NCBI GenBank assembly: GCA_037178625.1
Contig: CM074129.1
Location: forward strand, 3,967,963 to 4,031,962
DNA: 64,000 bases
Direction: 5' to 3'
Source: Skeletonema tropicum
Lineage: Eukaryota > Bacillariophyta > Thalassiosirophyceae > Thalassiosirales > Thalassiosiraceae
A program made the translations under genes and the position numbers. The notes below the pieces were generated by a model. The model was not told the DNA's origin. It worked only from the letters and a program-made list of their open reading frames with translations, and made no database searches. Shown here piece by piece: positions 10,804-22,169 of the stretch. Positions within the stretch are counted from its first letter, which is position 1; each line of letters begins with the position of its first letter.

Positions 10804-10924
10804 CGTCAGCGCGAGGTCGATGTCCCTGAACTACTAATTCCTACGTAGAATCTGATATTTTTTGTTATTTTGTTATTTCCATCCTAAGGCCACACGTTCG
10901 ATAATTCCACGCGGAAATTATTTT

Positions 10925-10945
10925 TTATCAATAATAAATCGATCG
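10925..10945. repeat. Target-site duplication, 5' side of non-LTR element
   Basis: Exact partner of the 21-bp direct repeat at 4017-4037. It marks the 5' end of the retrotransposon, whose first bases read AAAAATAATTTCCGCG on the minus strand. Confidence 0.85.
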
Positions 10946-11729
10946 TAGTGCATTAATGGCCTCTCGTCATCTCCTTGCTATTGCCCAGTTGCATCTGCGA
11001 TCTACTACATGAACAAGTTGGTTAGATTTGAGTTTGGAGGTGAAGTGTATATTATGCGTCATCTGATACTGATAATTGGTTCTGGTTTCTACTTACCTAT
11101 CACTGCTGGAGGGTAGGTGTGGTCCAGTCGTGATATTGCCAGCTTGGAACTGGAACAGGCGTCTTATACGCAATAAGACATTCTTCATGACGTCGTGAAC
11201 GTGAGCAAACGCAAACCCCTTGTCCCCTTGCTTGATGTGTACATGAGGAACGAATTGATTATGATGTAGGAAAAAAGTGTAAGATTGTCGACAATAGCTG
11301 TACCCCTTAGCTAGTTATGTGTGGCAGCCCTGGATCCAAGCAGGTCCGCAGCAATATATATGTAGAAGAAATGGACCTTTGCCGTGCCTCGCCCCAAATT
11401 AGTCGAAAGGATACCACGTGATACGACACACATGAATTTTTGAACGGTCCCACGAAAATTTGAACATCCCACCCACGAAATTCAAAATTCTCCCATTCTC
11501 CTCACAAATTTGGAAAATTTGGTGACCATCTTTCCTCTTTCTCCCACTCTGATACAATTTTTGGTGACAATTATCCAATAGTACACCGACTTCCAGCCGG
11601 AGGGAGGCTTATGTACTTAGCCAAATGTCGCTCATTTGGCTACGTCCACCGAAGCCGCGTGTAGAGAGAGAGAAGGGGCAAAATCGAGTACAAGCTGTGT
11701 TTTTTAAAGAGAAGCGGTGACTAGTCATA
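10946..11729. other. Intergenic, upstream region of the CxxC protein gene
   Basis: About 780 bp without a supported gene. A CCAAT sequence (ATCCAATAG, around 11574) and AT-rich tracts lie upstream of the next gene and may belong to its promoter. I see no repeat or RNA gene. Confidence 0.4.
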
Positions 11730-13739
11730 ATGGGGTACTCGTTGAAAGGCAGCACGATGATGGCAACGTCGGAAGAGGATTCTAAAGGGACTGCGGCCCA
11801 GCGTGCGTCAGAGGGTGACAGAAGAGACGACGGAGATGTTGACATTCAGCGCACATCATCTCATGGATTCAGTCAGCCGGCAGCAGATCGAAAAGATCAA
11901 GAAGTAGTAGTTGTGGAGAGGACACTTAATCCTTCCGACAGTGGCGCCTCTATCTCTTCCATGAATGTTGTTTCGAACGATAATTACAAAAAACAAGAGA
12001 GTCAGGAGGTTGGACCTTCTGAGTCTCGTGTTGGATCTTCACAATCACTCGAGGAGATTGAAAGACGGCAGGAAGAGACATCACCGTATCCTCCGTGTAA
12101 CCCTTCCTCCAGTTCCAAAGCGGCGCAGCATGGCAGTAACAACAGCAACCGAGAGAAGGCGTCTCCAGTTTCGTCTCATCGATTTGTCGATTCACAAACA
12201 ACTTCAGTTCACAAACAACACGTTCCTCCTGTACGCCCGCCAGCCATTGGGTTTCGACCGTCACAACATCCGCATGGTGGCTATCGTCCTGCGCCTCCAT
12301 CGTGGCAGCATCATTATCATCCTCATGATCCTCGATACCATCATCCTCATCACCCACCTTATATGGGTGGTCCTGCACCTGGTCAGCGATATTACGGCTA
12401 CTCGACGCCTCGTCGAGGTCATCCGCCACCTGTATATCATGCGACGCCTGCACGTAGTGTTGTTGGATCAAAGGAAGGGGTAAAGTCTATACCGTCCAAT
12501 GTTAAAGATGCAAATCTAGCTAGTATGGAGGGCAGGCGTGATGAAACTCTTCCTTTAAAGAAGAGGAAGATGGTAGGTTTCCCTGGTGAGAGAGGTGATC
12601 GTATTGGCGCCATTAAGGCAATCTCGGTAGATGACCATGAAGCAGAGCAAACAGTCAATGAATCTGCAGATGGTAATCATCATCATGGTCATGATGAACA
12701 CACTTATCCAGAGCATCAATCTTGGGAGGAGGAGCAGTACGCTCATTACCATACACCTCGATATGGTGGCCCCTATCCTCCTCCGTATCACCACCCCCAG
12801 CATGGCCACTATTATTCGCCATATCATCCACCTGAATCTGATTACTATTCGCCTCCACCGCATCGCCATAGTCACCATTATCGACAAATTCCACACGATT
12901 ATCCGCATCATCGTCACCCTCGGCAGCATACACCTGTTTCTCTAATTGACGAAGATTGCGGTAGCAATAATGATGTACCGACAAACGATAAGACAGCGGA
13001 GAGTGCGAAGCAAGAACGCTCCTCAAGCCTGGATAAATTAGCTTCCGCTGCGGGTACACTTGAAATTAGATCGGAAGCGAGTGTCAAGTCAGAGGGAGAA
13101 GATGAAGAGAGTGGTGATGACGACACGGCTGGCAAGAAGGAAGAAGATAATAGGAAATGCATCCCCATCTGTACCTCGATGCTGACAAAGTTTCTTACAC
13201 AAAAGGACATGGTCTTGCTTCCAGCCTTCGCTGAGATTGTGAACTTTCCTGAGTACCTTCCAGAAAAAGCTAGTCCATCGAAGAAAAATGGGAAGAATAG
13301 TCCAACGAAACAACCATCAGAGAAGCCATGTGTAATGTGCGGAGTGACGTGCATCTTTGCAGGAGCAGCCCCTTCAAGACTTCACGCTCAAATGAAACAG
13401 CCCATCATACCCAAACAAAACAAAGGTCTGTGCAATTCCTGTGATGGAAAGACGTGGAACTTTACAGAGTTGAACGCACCAATAAAATGGTGTAAGGGCT
13501 GTAAGAACTTCCGATCACTACGGAACTTTGGTGACAAATATAGAGCGACCAAGTGTGTTCGTTGCCGGCAGAGGCAAAGGGATAATTATGCTGAGTTGAA
13601 GCGGAAACGCGACGCGCAAGTTGAGGGAGCAAGTCTGCTCGTGCAACAAAAGTCGGGGTGGGGAAGTGGAAGTGATGAAAGCGAGAGGGGGTCGCCTGAA
13701 CTTGATGCTGCCATTGCTTTAGCAACCTTAATAAGCTAA
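11730..13739 (+). CDS. His/Pro-rich protein with C-terminal four-CxxC domain
   Basis: A single-exon frame of 669 residues. Residues 1-430 are low complexity: Ser/Glu-rich at first, then two His/Pro/Tyr-rich blocks (about 175-235 and 310-400). A short acidic segment follows. The folded part is C-terminal, about residues 485-640, and contains CVMCGVTC, LCNSC, KWCKGC and KCVRCRQRQRD, that is four CxxC pairs that could hold two zinc ions, followed by a basic helix (LKRKRDAQ). An acidic and Lys-rich linker precedes it. The layout resembles a nuclear DNA- or RNA-binding protein, but I do not recognise a named family. A PLKKRKM motif near residue 275 could be a nuclear localisation signal. Confidence 0.75.
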   Translation: MGYSLKGSTMMATSEEDSKGTAAQRASEGDRRDDGDVDIQRTSSHGFSQPAADRKDQEVVVVERTLNPSDSGASISSMNVVSNDNYKKQESQEVGPSESRVGSSQSLEEIERRQEETSPYPPCNPSSSSKAAQHGSNNSNREKASPVSSHRFVDSQTTSVHKQHVPPVRPPAIGFRPSQHPHGGYRPAPPSWQHHYHPHDPRYHHPHHPPYMGGPAPGQRYYGYSTPRRGHPPPVYHATPARSVVGSKEGVKSIPSNVKDANLASMEGRRDETLPLKKRKMVGFPGERGDRIGAIKAISVDDHEAEQTVNESADGNHHHGHDEHTYPEHQSWEEEQYAHYHTPRYGGPYPPPYHHPQHGHYYSPYHPPESDYYSPPPHRHSHHYRQIPHDYPHHRHPRQHTPVSLIDEDCGSNNDVPTNDKTAESAKQERSSSLDKLASAAGTLEIRSEASVKSEGEDEESGDDDTAGKKEEDNRKCIPICTSMLTKFLTQKDMVLLPAFAEIVNFPEYLPEKASPSKKNGKNSPTKQPSEKPCVMCGVTCIFAGAAPSRLHAQMKQPIIPKQNKGLCNSCDGKTWNFTELNAPIKWCKGCKNFRSLRNFGDKYRATKCVRCRQRQRDNYAELKRKRDAQVEGASLLVQQKSGWGSGSDESERGSPELDAAIALATLIS

Positions 13740-13885
13740 ATCTTAATGTTGGAGCTCATCTGCTCTTTTGAATCAACGATTGAAATGTGTCTACTTTGTT
13801 GTATGTAAATAGTATGATTTTGTTCTACTTATCAACCATCCAACGAATGCATCTTCGAGTAACTTCCTCCAAGAACAGCTACTCT

Positions 13886-16625
13886 CTAGCGACGACCACG
13901 ACCCTTCTTCGTAGTGGATTGCTGAGTCAAATACTGATACATGCTATTATTTCCACTCTTTCGTCCACGCTTTCCTCCACCTCCTCCACCAGTATCATTG
14001 AATAGGTTATCAGCAATTTCTTGCTCACGCTCCAGCTCTTGCTGCTGCATTTCAAGCTGACGCTGACGTTCCGACTCTTTGGGCAGAACGGATATCAAAC
14101 GAATCGTTGGCAAAGTCGCATTGAGGCTGCTTGAATTGAAGCTAGCATACTTGGGCTCCGACGAAGAAAAACCAGGAATGATGTGATTTTTACGAAAGCG
14201 TTTGAAGTCCTTTCCTTTGCGTGCACTCCTTCCAAGACGAGCTGTGACAGCTGGTTTTACGTATGGACGAACAACTAAGCCGGAAACCTTTTGAGTCTCA
14301 GCTGCCACCATGGGATTTTCAGTCTCAGTTTCATCAATTGCCTTTCGGTAAGCTTTGCGACTTTTGGGAGCGGCAACGAACCAGCCATCTGAGGTGGTTG
14401 GAAGAGGGATCCGCTCTTCTGGTAAGCCCGGTTCATCGTCAGATTGAGCGTCCATGTTTGCATCGAATGACACATCACGACTTTCCTCAACCGGTTCAGT
14501 CTCCATTGGATTGTCCTCTTCTTGTGGGGCCTCCTTTGGTGGTTCCTTGCGACGGCGCTTCTTTTCGGGTGGTCTATCTTCTACCGCCTTTTCGTCGATT
14601 TCTTCCGATACCTCCTTATGCGTTGTCTTTGCGCGCTTCTCTCCCGCATGCACTGGCGCTTCGCCCTGGATTGCTTCCTTCTCCATTGGCTCTTGCTGCA
14701 CCTCTTCTTGACCAGTTTTCGCATCATCAACGACTCCGCTCGTTTCTACATCCGCACTACCATTCCCATCTGCTTCCTTGGTTAATTCTTTTTCCATCCC
14801 GGCATCCCACCCTTCAATCTTTTCAATCACTTCCTTCTTGGCATCGAGCAGCAAATCACCCTCACCATCATTGCGAGTAATAGCTTGCGCCAAATGCTTT
14901 GCAGAAGTCAACCTAACATCATTCCGCTTATGCAACCAAGTATTGTACGGCTTGCACTTGCTCGATTTACTATCCACGAGTACCAACACCATCTTGGCAT
15001 CAATCGCAATCTGTTGCTGAGTATTCCACCACTTATCAAATTCGGCTTGGGACGAATCGGGAGCATCATATACTTTGAGGATTTTGGCACCTGCGGATTG
15101 AGCCAGTGGTCCGTTGTCATCTTCCATCATGACGGCGACGCAGTAGCCTTGCAATGCTTTGCTTTGATCACCGCTGTAGCGTAGTGCATCTAGCTGCGAT
15201 GTCCCCTTGGGCCTGTTAGGTGAGAGTGAATTAGAAAGAATGATCACAAAAATGAGATCATGATCATGATAAAACCAAAGACACAAACGCACGACAAGGA
15301 CACAACATAATAATTCAACACAACGATACTCACGGATAATCCTCTTCCCTCGGCAGCACATCACCCAACTCCTTCCTCCCCAACAACCGATCCACATACT
15401 CCAACGAAACCACACTCTTCCCACTAGCCCAGGCCGTAATCGCCTTGGCATTCCCCTTCTTCTCTAACGCTACCAAATGGGTCGATTGATTCACATCCCA
15501 TTGATTGTGCAATGCACCAATGTAGTGCAGTGAGTCAATGTAGGATTGTAAGGTTGATTTGGGTGATATGCTGGAGAAGGTGAATTGGAGTGGGAGGAGG
15601 GTGAGACGGATGGCGGATCCGACTGCTCCTAGTAGAATGATGACGTGTGGTGGTTGTGATGATGATGGTGATGTGGTGGTGGAGTGGGATAGGGGTAATA
15701 GTGTGACTGATTTGTTGGGTTCGACCTTTTGAAATTTTGGTGTAACCGACACCGACGATCCGTTATTGTTGTTGTTACTACTCAACAGACGAACCGCCTG
15801 AGCCTGCCCATCCGTCAATGTCACATAATTGATGGACTTATCATTGGCACCCTCATCGTCAGTTTCATCACCCGTTTCGTCTCCATCCCCTTCCTCCTTG
15901 GCTGCATCGGTATTACTTGTTCGGGGAGTAGTTGCGTTTATCAAATCTTCGTCTACTTGAACAAATGTCCCTATCATATTTATAGTGATATTGCATTTTA
16001 TGATATCATTAGATCATTAGCTTCGATACAGAATTTCATTCTAAAGGCAATGAACAACACTCTATATGATAATGCACACTGAAACACAACAACACCACTC
16101 ACCAAATTTACTCCCCAAATCTCTCAACACACAAATAACCCCACTCGGTGAACTATCACACGCGGCAATCTCTTCTGGAGTTGATGGAGTTCCATACTCC
16201 ATCATGACACGATCATTTAGAATTTCAGGTCGATTGGAAGTAGTTGGTGGTGGATTTTTGGAGAGGAGGTGGATTGAGGCGTGTTTGCGTGATACGCACT
16301 TCGAGGGCAAGAAGATAGAGTGAGATGTAATTCAGTTTAGAATTTATTGAGTTCGAAATCATGCCAATAACAAATTGATGGTAGAGCAGCAATATAAGCG
16401 ATAGATATAACGAACCTTATCATCAATCGTCACAGCAGCATTCTTCCTCCCCACAACCAACAATTCACCCGAAGCATTGAGATTGTCATCTGGTATTGCC
16501 GCGGGGCCTTCATTATTTGGTGGTTCAATTGTGGCTGCAGTGGCGAGGCAGGCGTGGAGTGAGTCATTGGTGGGGGTGGGGGGAGAGTTAGGGACTCCGA
16601 TTACTTTGTCGATGCGTAGGAACAT
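13886..16625 (-). CDS. NBN: Nibrin (NBS1) homolog, MRN complex
   Basis: Four exons on the minus strand: 16625-16416, 16298-16103, 15970-15334 and 15212-13886, all with GT-AG introns of 117-132 bp. They sum to 2370 nt with no frame error, 789 residues; human NBN has 754. Exons 1-3 encode an FHA domain (VVGRKNAAVTIDD, CVSRKHASI, DLGSKFG then TFV). A BRCT domain follows (about HVIILLG to SLEYVDRLL), and exon 4 begins with a second BRCT-like region. The C-terminus carries the Mre11-binding type of sequence (KDFKRFRKN and later EIADNLFND). NBN recruits MRE11-RAD50 and ATM to double-strand breaks. The tail is Gly/Lys/Arg-rich. Domain order, the Mre11-site resemblance and the clean exon sum make the assignment firm. 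Confidence 0.9.
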
Positions 16626-16692
16626 GGCTATTCAATGCAATGCAACATGCAACAACAATCCTTCATGCTGATTGTTTTATGGTATATTACAA

Positions 16693-16874
16693 TTTCGAGA
16701 TCATTTGATTTTTACCCCCCTACAACTATAAAATCTTCCTATTGAATTCCTTCGTGATTCCACGTAGAAAAAATTATCGGGGTGAAAATAAATTATTTTC
16801 TGTAGAATTTTAGCGTAGGAATTCGATAGGAAGATTTTATAGTTGGGGGGGGTAAAAATCAAATGATCTCGAAA
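16693..16874. mobile_element. Foldback/MITE-like element with 57-bp inverted repeats
   Basis: The left arm 16693-16750 (TTTCGAGATCATTTGATTTT...) and right arm 16818-16874 are inverted copies with only a few differences, mainly in the length of a C/G run. The inner bases continue to pair imperfectly, so the whole 182 bp could fold into one long hairpin. There is no coding potential. It lies between the NBN start and the left end of the 4.85-kb transposon. A clear target duplication was not found. Confidence 0.75.
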
Positions 16875-17081
16875 ATAGTATCTACTCCATTGTCCAGCAA
16901 ATCTCCGGGGTGGTATTTTTGCTATTTGAATTTTTATCGACGCTATCAAAATGTTCAAGGAAATATCATTTACATTGCTTGTCGTTGTCTCACTATCTAT
17001 CAATCTGAAACGCATGAGAGGGTACAACTGTTGTAAAGACAAAGTAATATCCATAGTGAGTTTTAGAGCGCGTTTCAGCGC

Positions 17082-17107
17082 GATGAGATTGAAATTTCAA
17101 TCTCATC
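17082..17107. repeat. Subterminal 26-bp perfect palindrome, left end
   Basis: GATGAGATTGAAA followed by its exact reverse complement. The same 20-bp core recurs twice at the right end of the transposon. Palindromes at this place are plausible transposase binding sites or hairpins; the function is inference. Confidence 0.85.
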
Positions 17108-17358
17108 CAGTTTGCTAGTGTATACTTTTTACACTGCGCGCACTATCTAGATAATTAGTGACATAATCTGTAAGCACTAGTTGTTTGGCACCCTCACAGC
17201 ACCACTTTCGCACTCAGAGACTTAGATGCTACCCATCCCCCTCTCTCTAGAGCTACAAGAGCAATCATGACACGGTCCCGTGAAGACATGAACGGCTCTA
17301 CTGGCGTCCAGTACCCCTGCCGGCTTTCATGCCATAAGCAGGAGGTTACTATTAAACG

Positions 17359-20300
17359 ATGTCCGGCCGCCGGAAGAGAAGCCGTGTCGACGGAGAAGAT
17401 GATGGCAGCGATGTCGATGTCGATGCCGATGCCGATCATGTGGAAGCCACAAATCAAAACAGTGGTGGTGAAGGGAATCTAACCTACGGTGATGATGATT
17501 TAGAATTCTTCACGGGCGATCATGATGACGATAGCAATAGAGATGACCAATCGGTTGACACAGTTGATAGTCGTGTAGATGGAATCACAGAAGGAGATGG
17601 TTTAGAGATGGAGGAGCCGCCATCCATTGAGCATTGGCGAGGAATGGAACTGGATTCCGATACGAACAAATTCCGTTTCGTTGGTACCAACAACCAAGAA
17701 GCAGCAAAAGATATCCCGGAAGTTGACCAGTATATGAAGATCCGTCCTCGAGATACAAAGCGAGTGCGGGTGTCGTTTGCTAATGCACGACAGTCAATGG
17801 TATTGATCTTAAAGGACGAATACGATGAACTGTACAAGGCGTTAGATGAATTGGGCACACCAAAAACCATCGATGGGATTTATGAGCGCCTTTTCGGAGA
17901 AGGTAGCCGTTTGGTCCAGACATTATGTAGGGAGTTGGACATGGAGTATTACGATGTCTACAAGTTCCTAGCAACTTTTTACTTTGCAGCAGAGTTAGGA
18001 AAACCACCCAAACATCTACAGGACCACCCCAACATCAAATACGATGACTATATGGATGAAGCAAGTTTGAATGCTATCTGGCGAAAGATTGAAGTTGCAG
18101 GCAAGGACGGAAGATCAATGTACTTCTGGCAGGAAGTTGAGAATGCTTTAAATGAGGATTGTCGTGACCTCTTCCTTCGATCAGTAAATTCAAGCACAGG
18201 CGGAACATAAAATAACAAGTTGCGTATTGCACTGGATGATGATAAAGTTCATTTCCAATTCAGTTCTCTTAGTGTTAAAAGGGACAAGAACCACTTGTGT
18301 GGAATGGCTGGACACATGCATGCGAGAAGTGGCGTCAAGGGAATGACTATAGACTCCGCAGTGTCGGCTGCCACTGGATTTCCTCTATGTTTCCGAGTAA
18401 GACGCCAGGGAGAGACGGAGAGAGATAACTACGATTATATGCTCAGGTTTATGTTCCAGCATAGGTTCACTGTCGGCGCTGCTAGAGATGTTGCTCTAGA
18501 AGGAATTGTGTTCTGTTCCGATCGTGGGTATTGGAAAGTGCCCGTCATGCTCCTAATCCTTGGACTTTCTGGTACTATCTTTGGTACCATAATGAGGAGT
18601 TATTGGGCGCCATACACTTACGATCAACCTAAAGAGCGCCGGGGTAAGCGAGAAATGATAGACACGAAGAAAGGTCGTTCATGCTTTGTTGCGTATGGCC
18701 GGTGGAAGGATAGCTTGCTGAAACTCATGGCGTACAGAAGTGGCACGGGTCAAGTATCACTTGCCATGAACAGTGATTGCGATGAAGACGAGGGCGTTAC
18801 GTTTGAACTCGTCTTCGCAAAGAATGGTGACGAAAGGTGGTACAAGGATGACACTTTATCTCCTAGTGATCGCATACTCAAGGCATTCCAACCAGTCGAT
18901 GGCGCCGAGGTCAGTGAGGACGACTCCGACAACATTAACTTTCACTTGAAGACGATATTGCCTGTCGAGATGCTTACGTGTGCAGATCTCGACCTTGTAT
19001 GGTTCATTCTGAGGATGTTCTCTTTCACTTCATCTGCAACAGAGGCTGCACTCAAGCATTCTGCTCCATATCTTCCACACGAATTTCCTCAACGAGCCGC
19101 ATTTGAGAATGTTCTTGGATACGCAGGCCACGATGAGCTGATGAGCACACCAACGCCTGCTAACGCTGATGACATGAGTGTTGACAGCACATCATCTGAC
19201 GGGGTAAATGCTCCAATCAATGCACAACTTGTGTCAAAGATAATGAAGTTGATGAGACGACCGACTCAACAGACTGTCGATGATTGTGCCAAAGAAGCAA
19301 GCAGAATCTTGGCTGCGATCAATGACCGCAGTAACATCTTCCCTGCTACGACAATGAGAGAAATTCTGATTGAGTTTGGATTCAGCCGTCTGCGAGCTAC
19401 ATCACAAATCGCAGAGAAAGATATGAAGAAACATATACGGAAGTGGATATCATCAATCACCAATCTACGCTCCAGTAACGCCGCATCTACTCCTGATGAA
19501 GACATTGGCATCGACAATGAATCGTCTTCCTTGGAATCGTCCTCTAACTCAAACAATGAGGGCAATGATGTCGTATGTTACAAGTTTCCCTACGACATGC
19601 TTACTGCGACAGAGGTGGAGTCTTTGCTTCTTTCTCGTGCAGGCAACAAAGTGAGGAATCACCAAGTGCCTGGACCTCGCCCCAACCCCACCAAAAAAGA
19701 TCATAGGATTGAAGCGTTGCAGTTCATGGACACTGATCCCTCATGTGATTTATCGGCACGTCAACGTGGAGAAGATCATGATCCTTTGAGAGATTCTATT
19801 CTTTATGGAGCTATATCTAAAGCTTTCTTACAGCCGAAGCAAAGTAGTGAGAGGAGTAAAGCAACACTTGGTCATCAGAATGAAGCTCTTTACTTGGAGC
19901 AGTATCGCAGAGATAGTGAGAATGGGAAGGTGCCTGGTGTGAACATTATTGACATCCAAAAGCCTGGTATGGCAATGAAAGAAGATAGTTCTTACATTCG
20001 TGACAGCGCGGATGGAATTGCATTTGAACGGAAGAGCGAAGACGAAGTAGGCGATGACTTTGATCTAATAAAGAGCCATCTTGTTGAATGCAAATGCCGA
20101 TCATCAAGTAAATATGGTGGGTCTCTTATGAATGCGAAATCTATTCGGAGAGCTGTTGCGAGGAGCATTGGTACACAAGCAGAAGTTGCATCCATGACAC
20201 AAGGTGATGCTTTGTACATGCGTGTTTCTTCATCTGATAGGGAATTGCTACAAAAGCTTATTCCAAACAAGAGCGAGAGAATACAGATTCTACACCATGC

Positions 20301-21615
20301 GTTCACATACGGTCGGGACACAACTACGTTACTTGTTGGTGATGCACAAGGAAGAATTTTGTACGGACTCATTGTCACATTTGAGGCGCAGCTGCTGGCA
20401 GATTACGGTATGGCTCTAGCATATCTGTACGAGAATGGGTTGAATTTGTTTTACCGTGAGAGGGTGGAAGATATGCCTTTGAAGCTCTTTGAGGAAATTC
20501 TTCAGAGTAATGGCAAACTCAGACGGAAGTATACATTGGATGACATTATGACGTCTCTTCTAATTGTACGTGAGTTGATCCCAGGAAGCGCCGCCAATGT
20601 GAAGTATCCAATCCCAGCATGTAACAAGCTTCTTCCGCTTGATTACGCTCTTTGGAACGTCTCGAAGGGTGGTTCTGATACGACCACAAGATATACCTGG
20701 AATTGCAAAAGTATATTGCCTATCAAGACACCGCAGACAACCATATCTTCCCGTGAATTCATGATATACGGTGTCCTGTTTCATCGACCAACCCAAGCTG
20801 TCACCGCAAGGAAGAAGCCCGACCCCTCTACTGATACTATTCAATCCGTTCGTCAGAGGAATAACCAGCGGTTTGCCTTCCACAATTCTCTACGGGCCCT
20901 GGTTTTAAGGCTTCTTAGATCAGCAGCAAAGCATGCTAAAAAGGAACAATCCTCCACCGCAACAGTCGCTGCCGAAAACAACTACGTTGTGGCTGCTGCT
21001 CCACGGTTTGATGCAAGAAGGCAGAAGACGCGTCTTGGAAAGGATCACTCTGTTCTGGGGAACATCGGCTCCACAGGAGCTACTCCGATTGGCAGAGGAA
21101 AGTCGAAGAACGCTGCAGCGAATCACAACAACTATGATGACCTCACGCAGCGTTATGCGAATTGCTGGGGGAACATTGGACGGGATTACAGGCGCAACTC
21201 TAAACCCAATGGTGAAGGCTTCGTGCACAAAACAGGGGCTTGTGATCTCTGCGGACAGAAAAATGTTACCACATTCTGCTATGGTTGCAAGCGTTATCTT
21301 TGTTTTGATAAAGATCGCAGCAGTAAGATACTTGCACGGTTACAACATGACAATCCAGCGAGAGAGAGGCTACTCCGTGAGAACCCATTTCTCAAAGATC
21401 TGTCGAGAGGCAATGTTCCTCCGTATTACAAAGAGGTTGGAGAAGTGAACGGTCAACCTGTCATTCAAGGTCAGAGCTGCTATCATATTGCGCATCCAAA
21501 CTTATGCACTCCTTGCACTTGCAACACTAATGAAAAGGAAGAAGATGATCAGTTGGAAATGATAGTTGCATCATCTTCCTCCTCATCCGATGCCTCTCCA
21601 CTCCGGGCACATTGA
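17359..21615 (+). pseudogene. PiggyBac-like transposase with YqaJ-like nuclease region, one in-frame stop
   Basis: One reading frame of 1419 codons, broken only by a TAA at 18208-18210; both sides are otherwise open. Residues 1-110 are acidic. The next part carries piggyBac-like features: FLATFYFAAELGKPP before the stop, then IALDDDKVHF (about 18226) and IVFCSDRGYW (about 18505) as candidate catalytic Asp motifs, followed by GRWKDSLLKLMAY. A third catalytic Asp was not placed. From about 19868 comes a second unit: GHQNEALYLEQY, SADGIAFE, LVECKCR and IQILHHAFTYG. This order matches YqaJ/lambda-exonuclease PD-(D/E)XK nucleases (motifs NE, PDG, ExK, Q). The C-terminus has CDLCGQK, FCYGCKRYLC and SCYHIAHPNLC, like a piggyBac Cys-rich domain. 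The stop may be a mutation, an assembly error or read through. Confidence 0.68.
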
Positions 21616-21835
21616 CAGCCCCAGCTAAATGATTCTGTGAGATGATCTAGTGCTAAAATGATAAGGCTAATGATGTATTCATTTATGGTTCTCTCCATAC
21701 ATACTTATAGGCAAACGGAGAGATCTCCGTCATGATGTATGAATGGAGCAGCAATTCTAGACTAGTGTTAATTTTCTTTTCTTGACTTTAATGTGCATTA
21801 TACGCGCGTATGTTACGTAAACACTAGAAAAAGAG

Positions 21836-21887
21836 ATGAGATTGAAATTTCAATCTCATTTTGGATGAGATTGAAATTTCAATCTCA
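21836..21887. repeat. Tandem subterminal palindromes, right end
   Basis: Two perfect palindromes with the core GAGATTGAAATTTCAATCTC at 21836-21859 and 21866-21887, 6 bp apart. They mirror the single copy at the left end, so the two ends are asymmetric in copy number. Confidence 0.85.
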
Positions 21888-22169
21888 AAACTCACTATGG
21901 ATATTGGGGTCACACTCTAACCGGATTTTGCTGCCTCCAAAATCCCAAACTTGCTCCATCCCGCCCGCTGCGCTGACCCTGATAGTTGGCCACGATTCAC
22001 ACCGTCGATACATTAAAGAAATTGCACTCGGATTGGGCAAGAAGAGCCATTTTCACAGTTGACTTCTAAATAAATACAAAGTTAATCAGATTAGATATCT
22101 TGTCCATGGTTGACTAATGCTTCTATTATCATATAGAACTTTATCTTTATCTCTTTACTCCTATCCAAA

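Larger units (their letters stand above)
4038..10924 (-). mobile_element. Full-length non-LTR (LINE-like) retrotransposon
   Basis: A 6887-bp element bounded by exact 21-bp direct repeats. On the minus strand it has a 5' leader of about 120 bp, a 138-codon first frame, an overlapping 2059-codon second frame and a 3' UTR of about 170 bp. The 3' end is not poly(A); it ends in ...AACAAAGCTTTAAGCT. The endonuclease, reverse transcriptase and RNase H signatures identify it as a non-LTR element. Both frames are intact and the target duplication is perfect, so insertion was recent. The exact clade is not assigned. Confidence 0.88.
17051..21900 (+). mobile_element. 4.85-kb DNA transposon with ATAT target duplication
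   Basis: The ends are inverted: CCATAGTGAGTTTT at 17051-17064 and its complement ending at 21900. The element is flanked by ATAT on both sides (17047-17050 and 21901-21904). Inside each end lie GATGAGATTG-type perfect palindromes, one on the left and two in tandem on the right, followed by CTAGTGT and GCGCGC-type motifs in inverted orientation. The single large reading frame is a piggyBac-like transposase with an extra nuclease-like region. Classical piggyBac targets TTAA, so the ATAT duplication marks this as a divergent group or another superfamily. Confidence 0.8.

Noticed and set aside
12554..13059. Long antisense frames opposite the His/Pro-rich gene
   Set aside because: Low-complexity shadows of CAT/CAC-rich codons.
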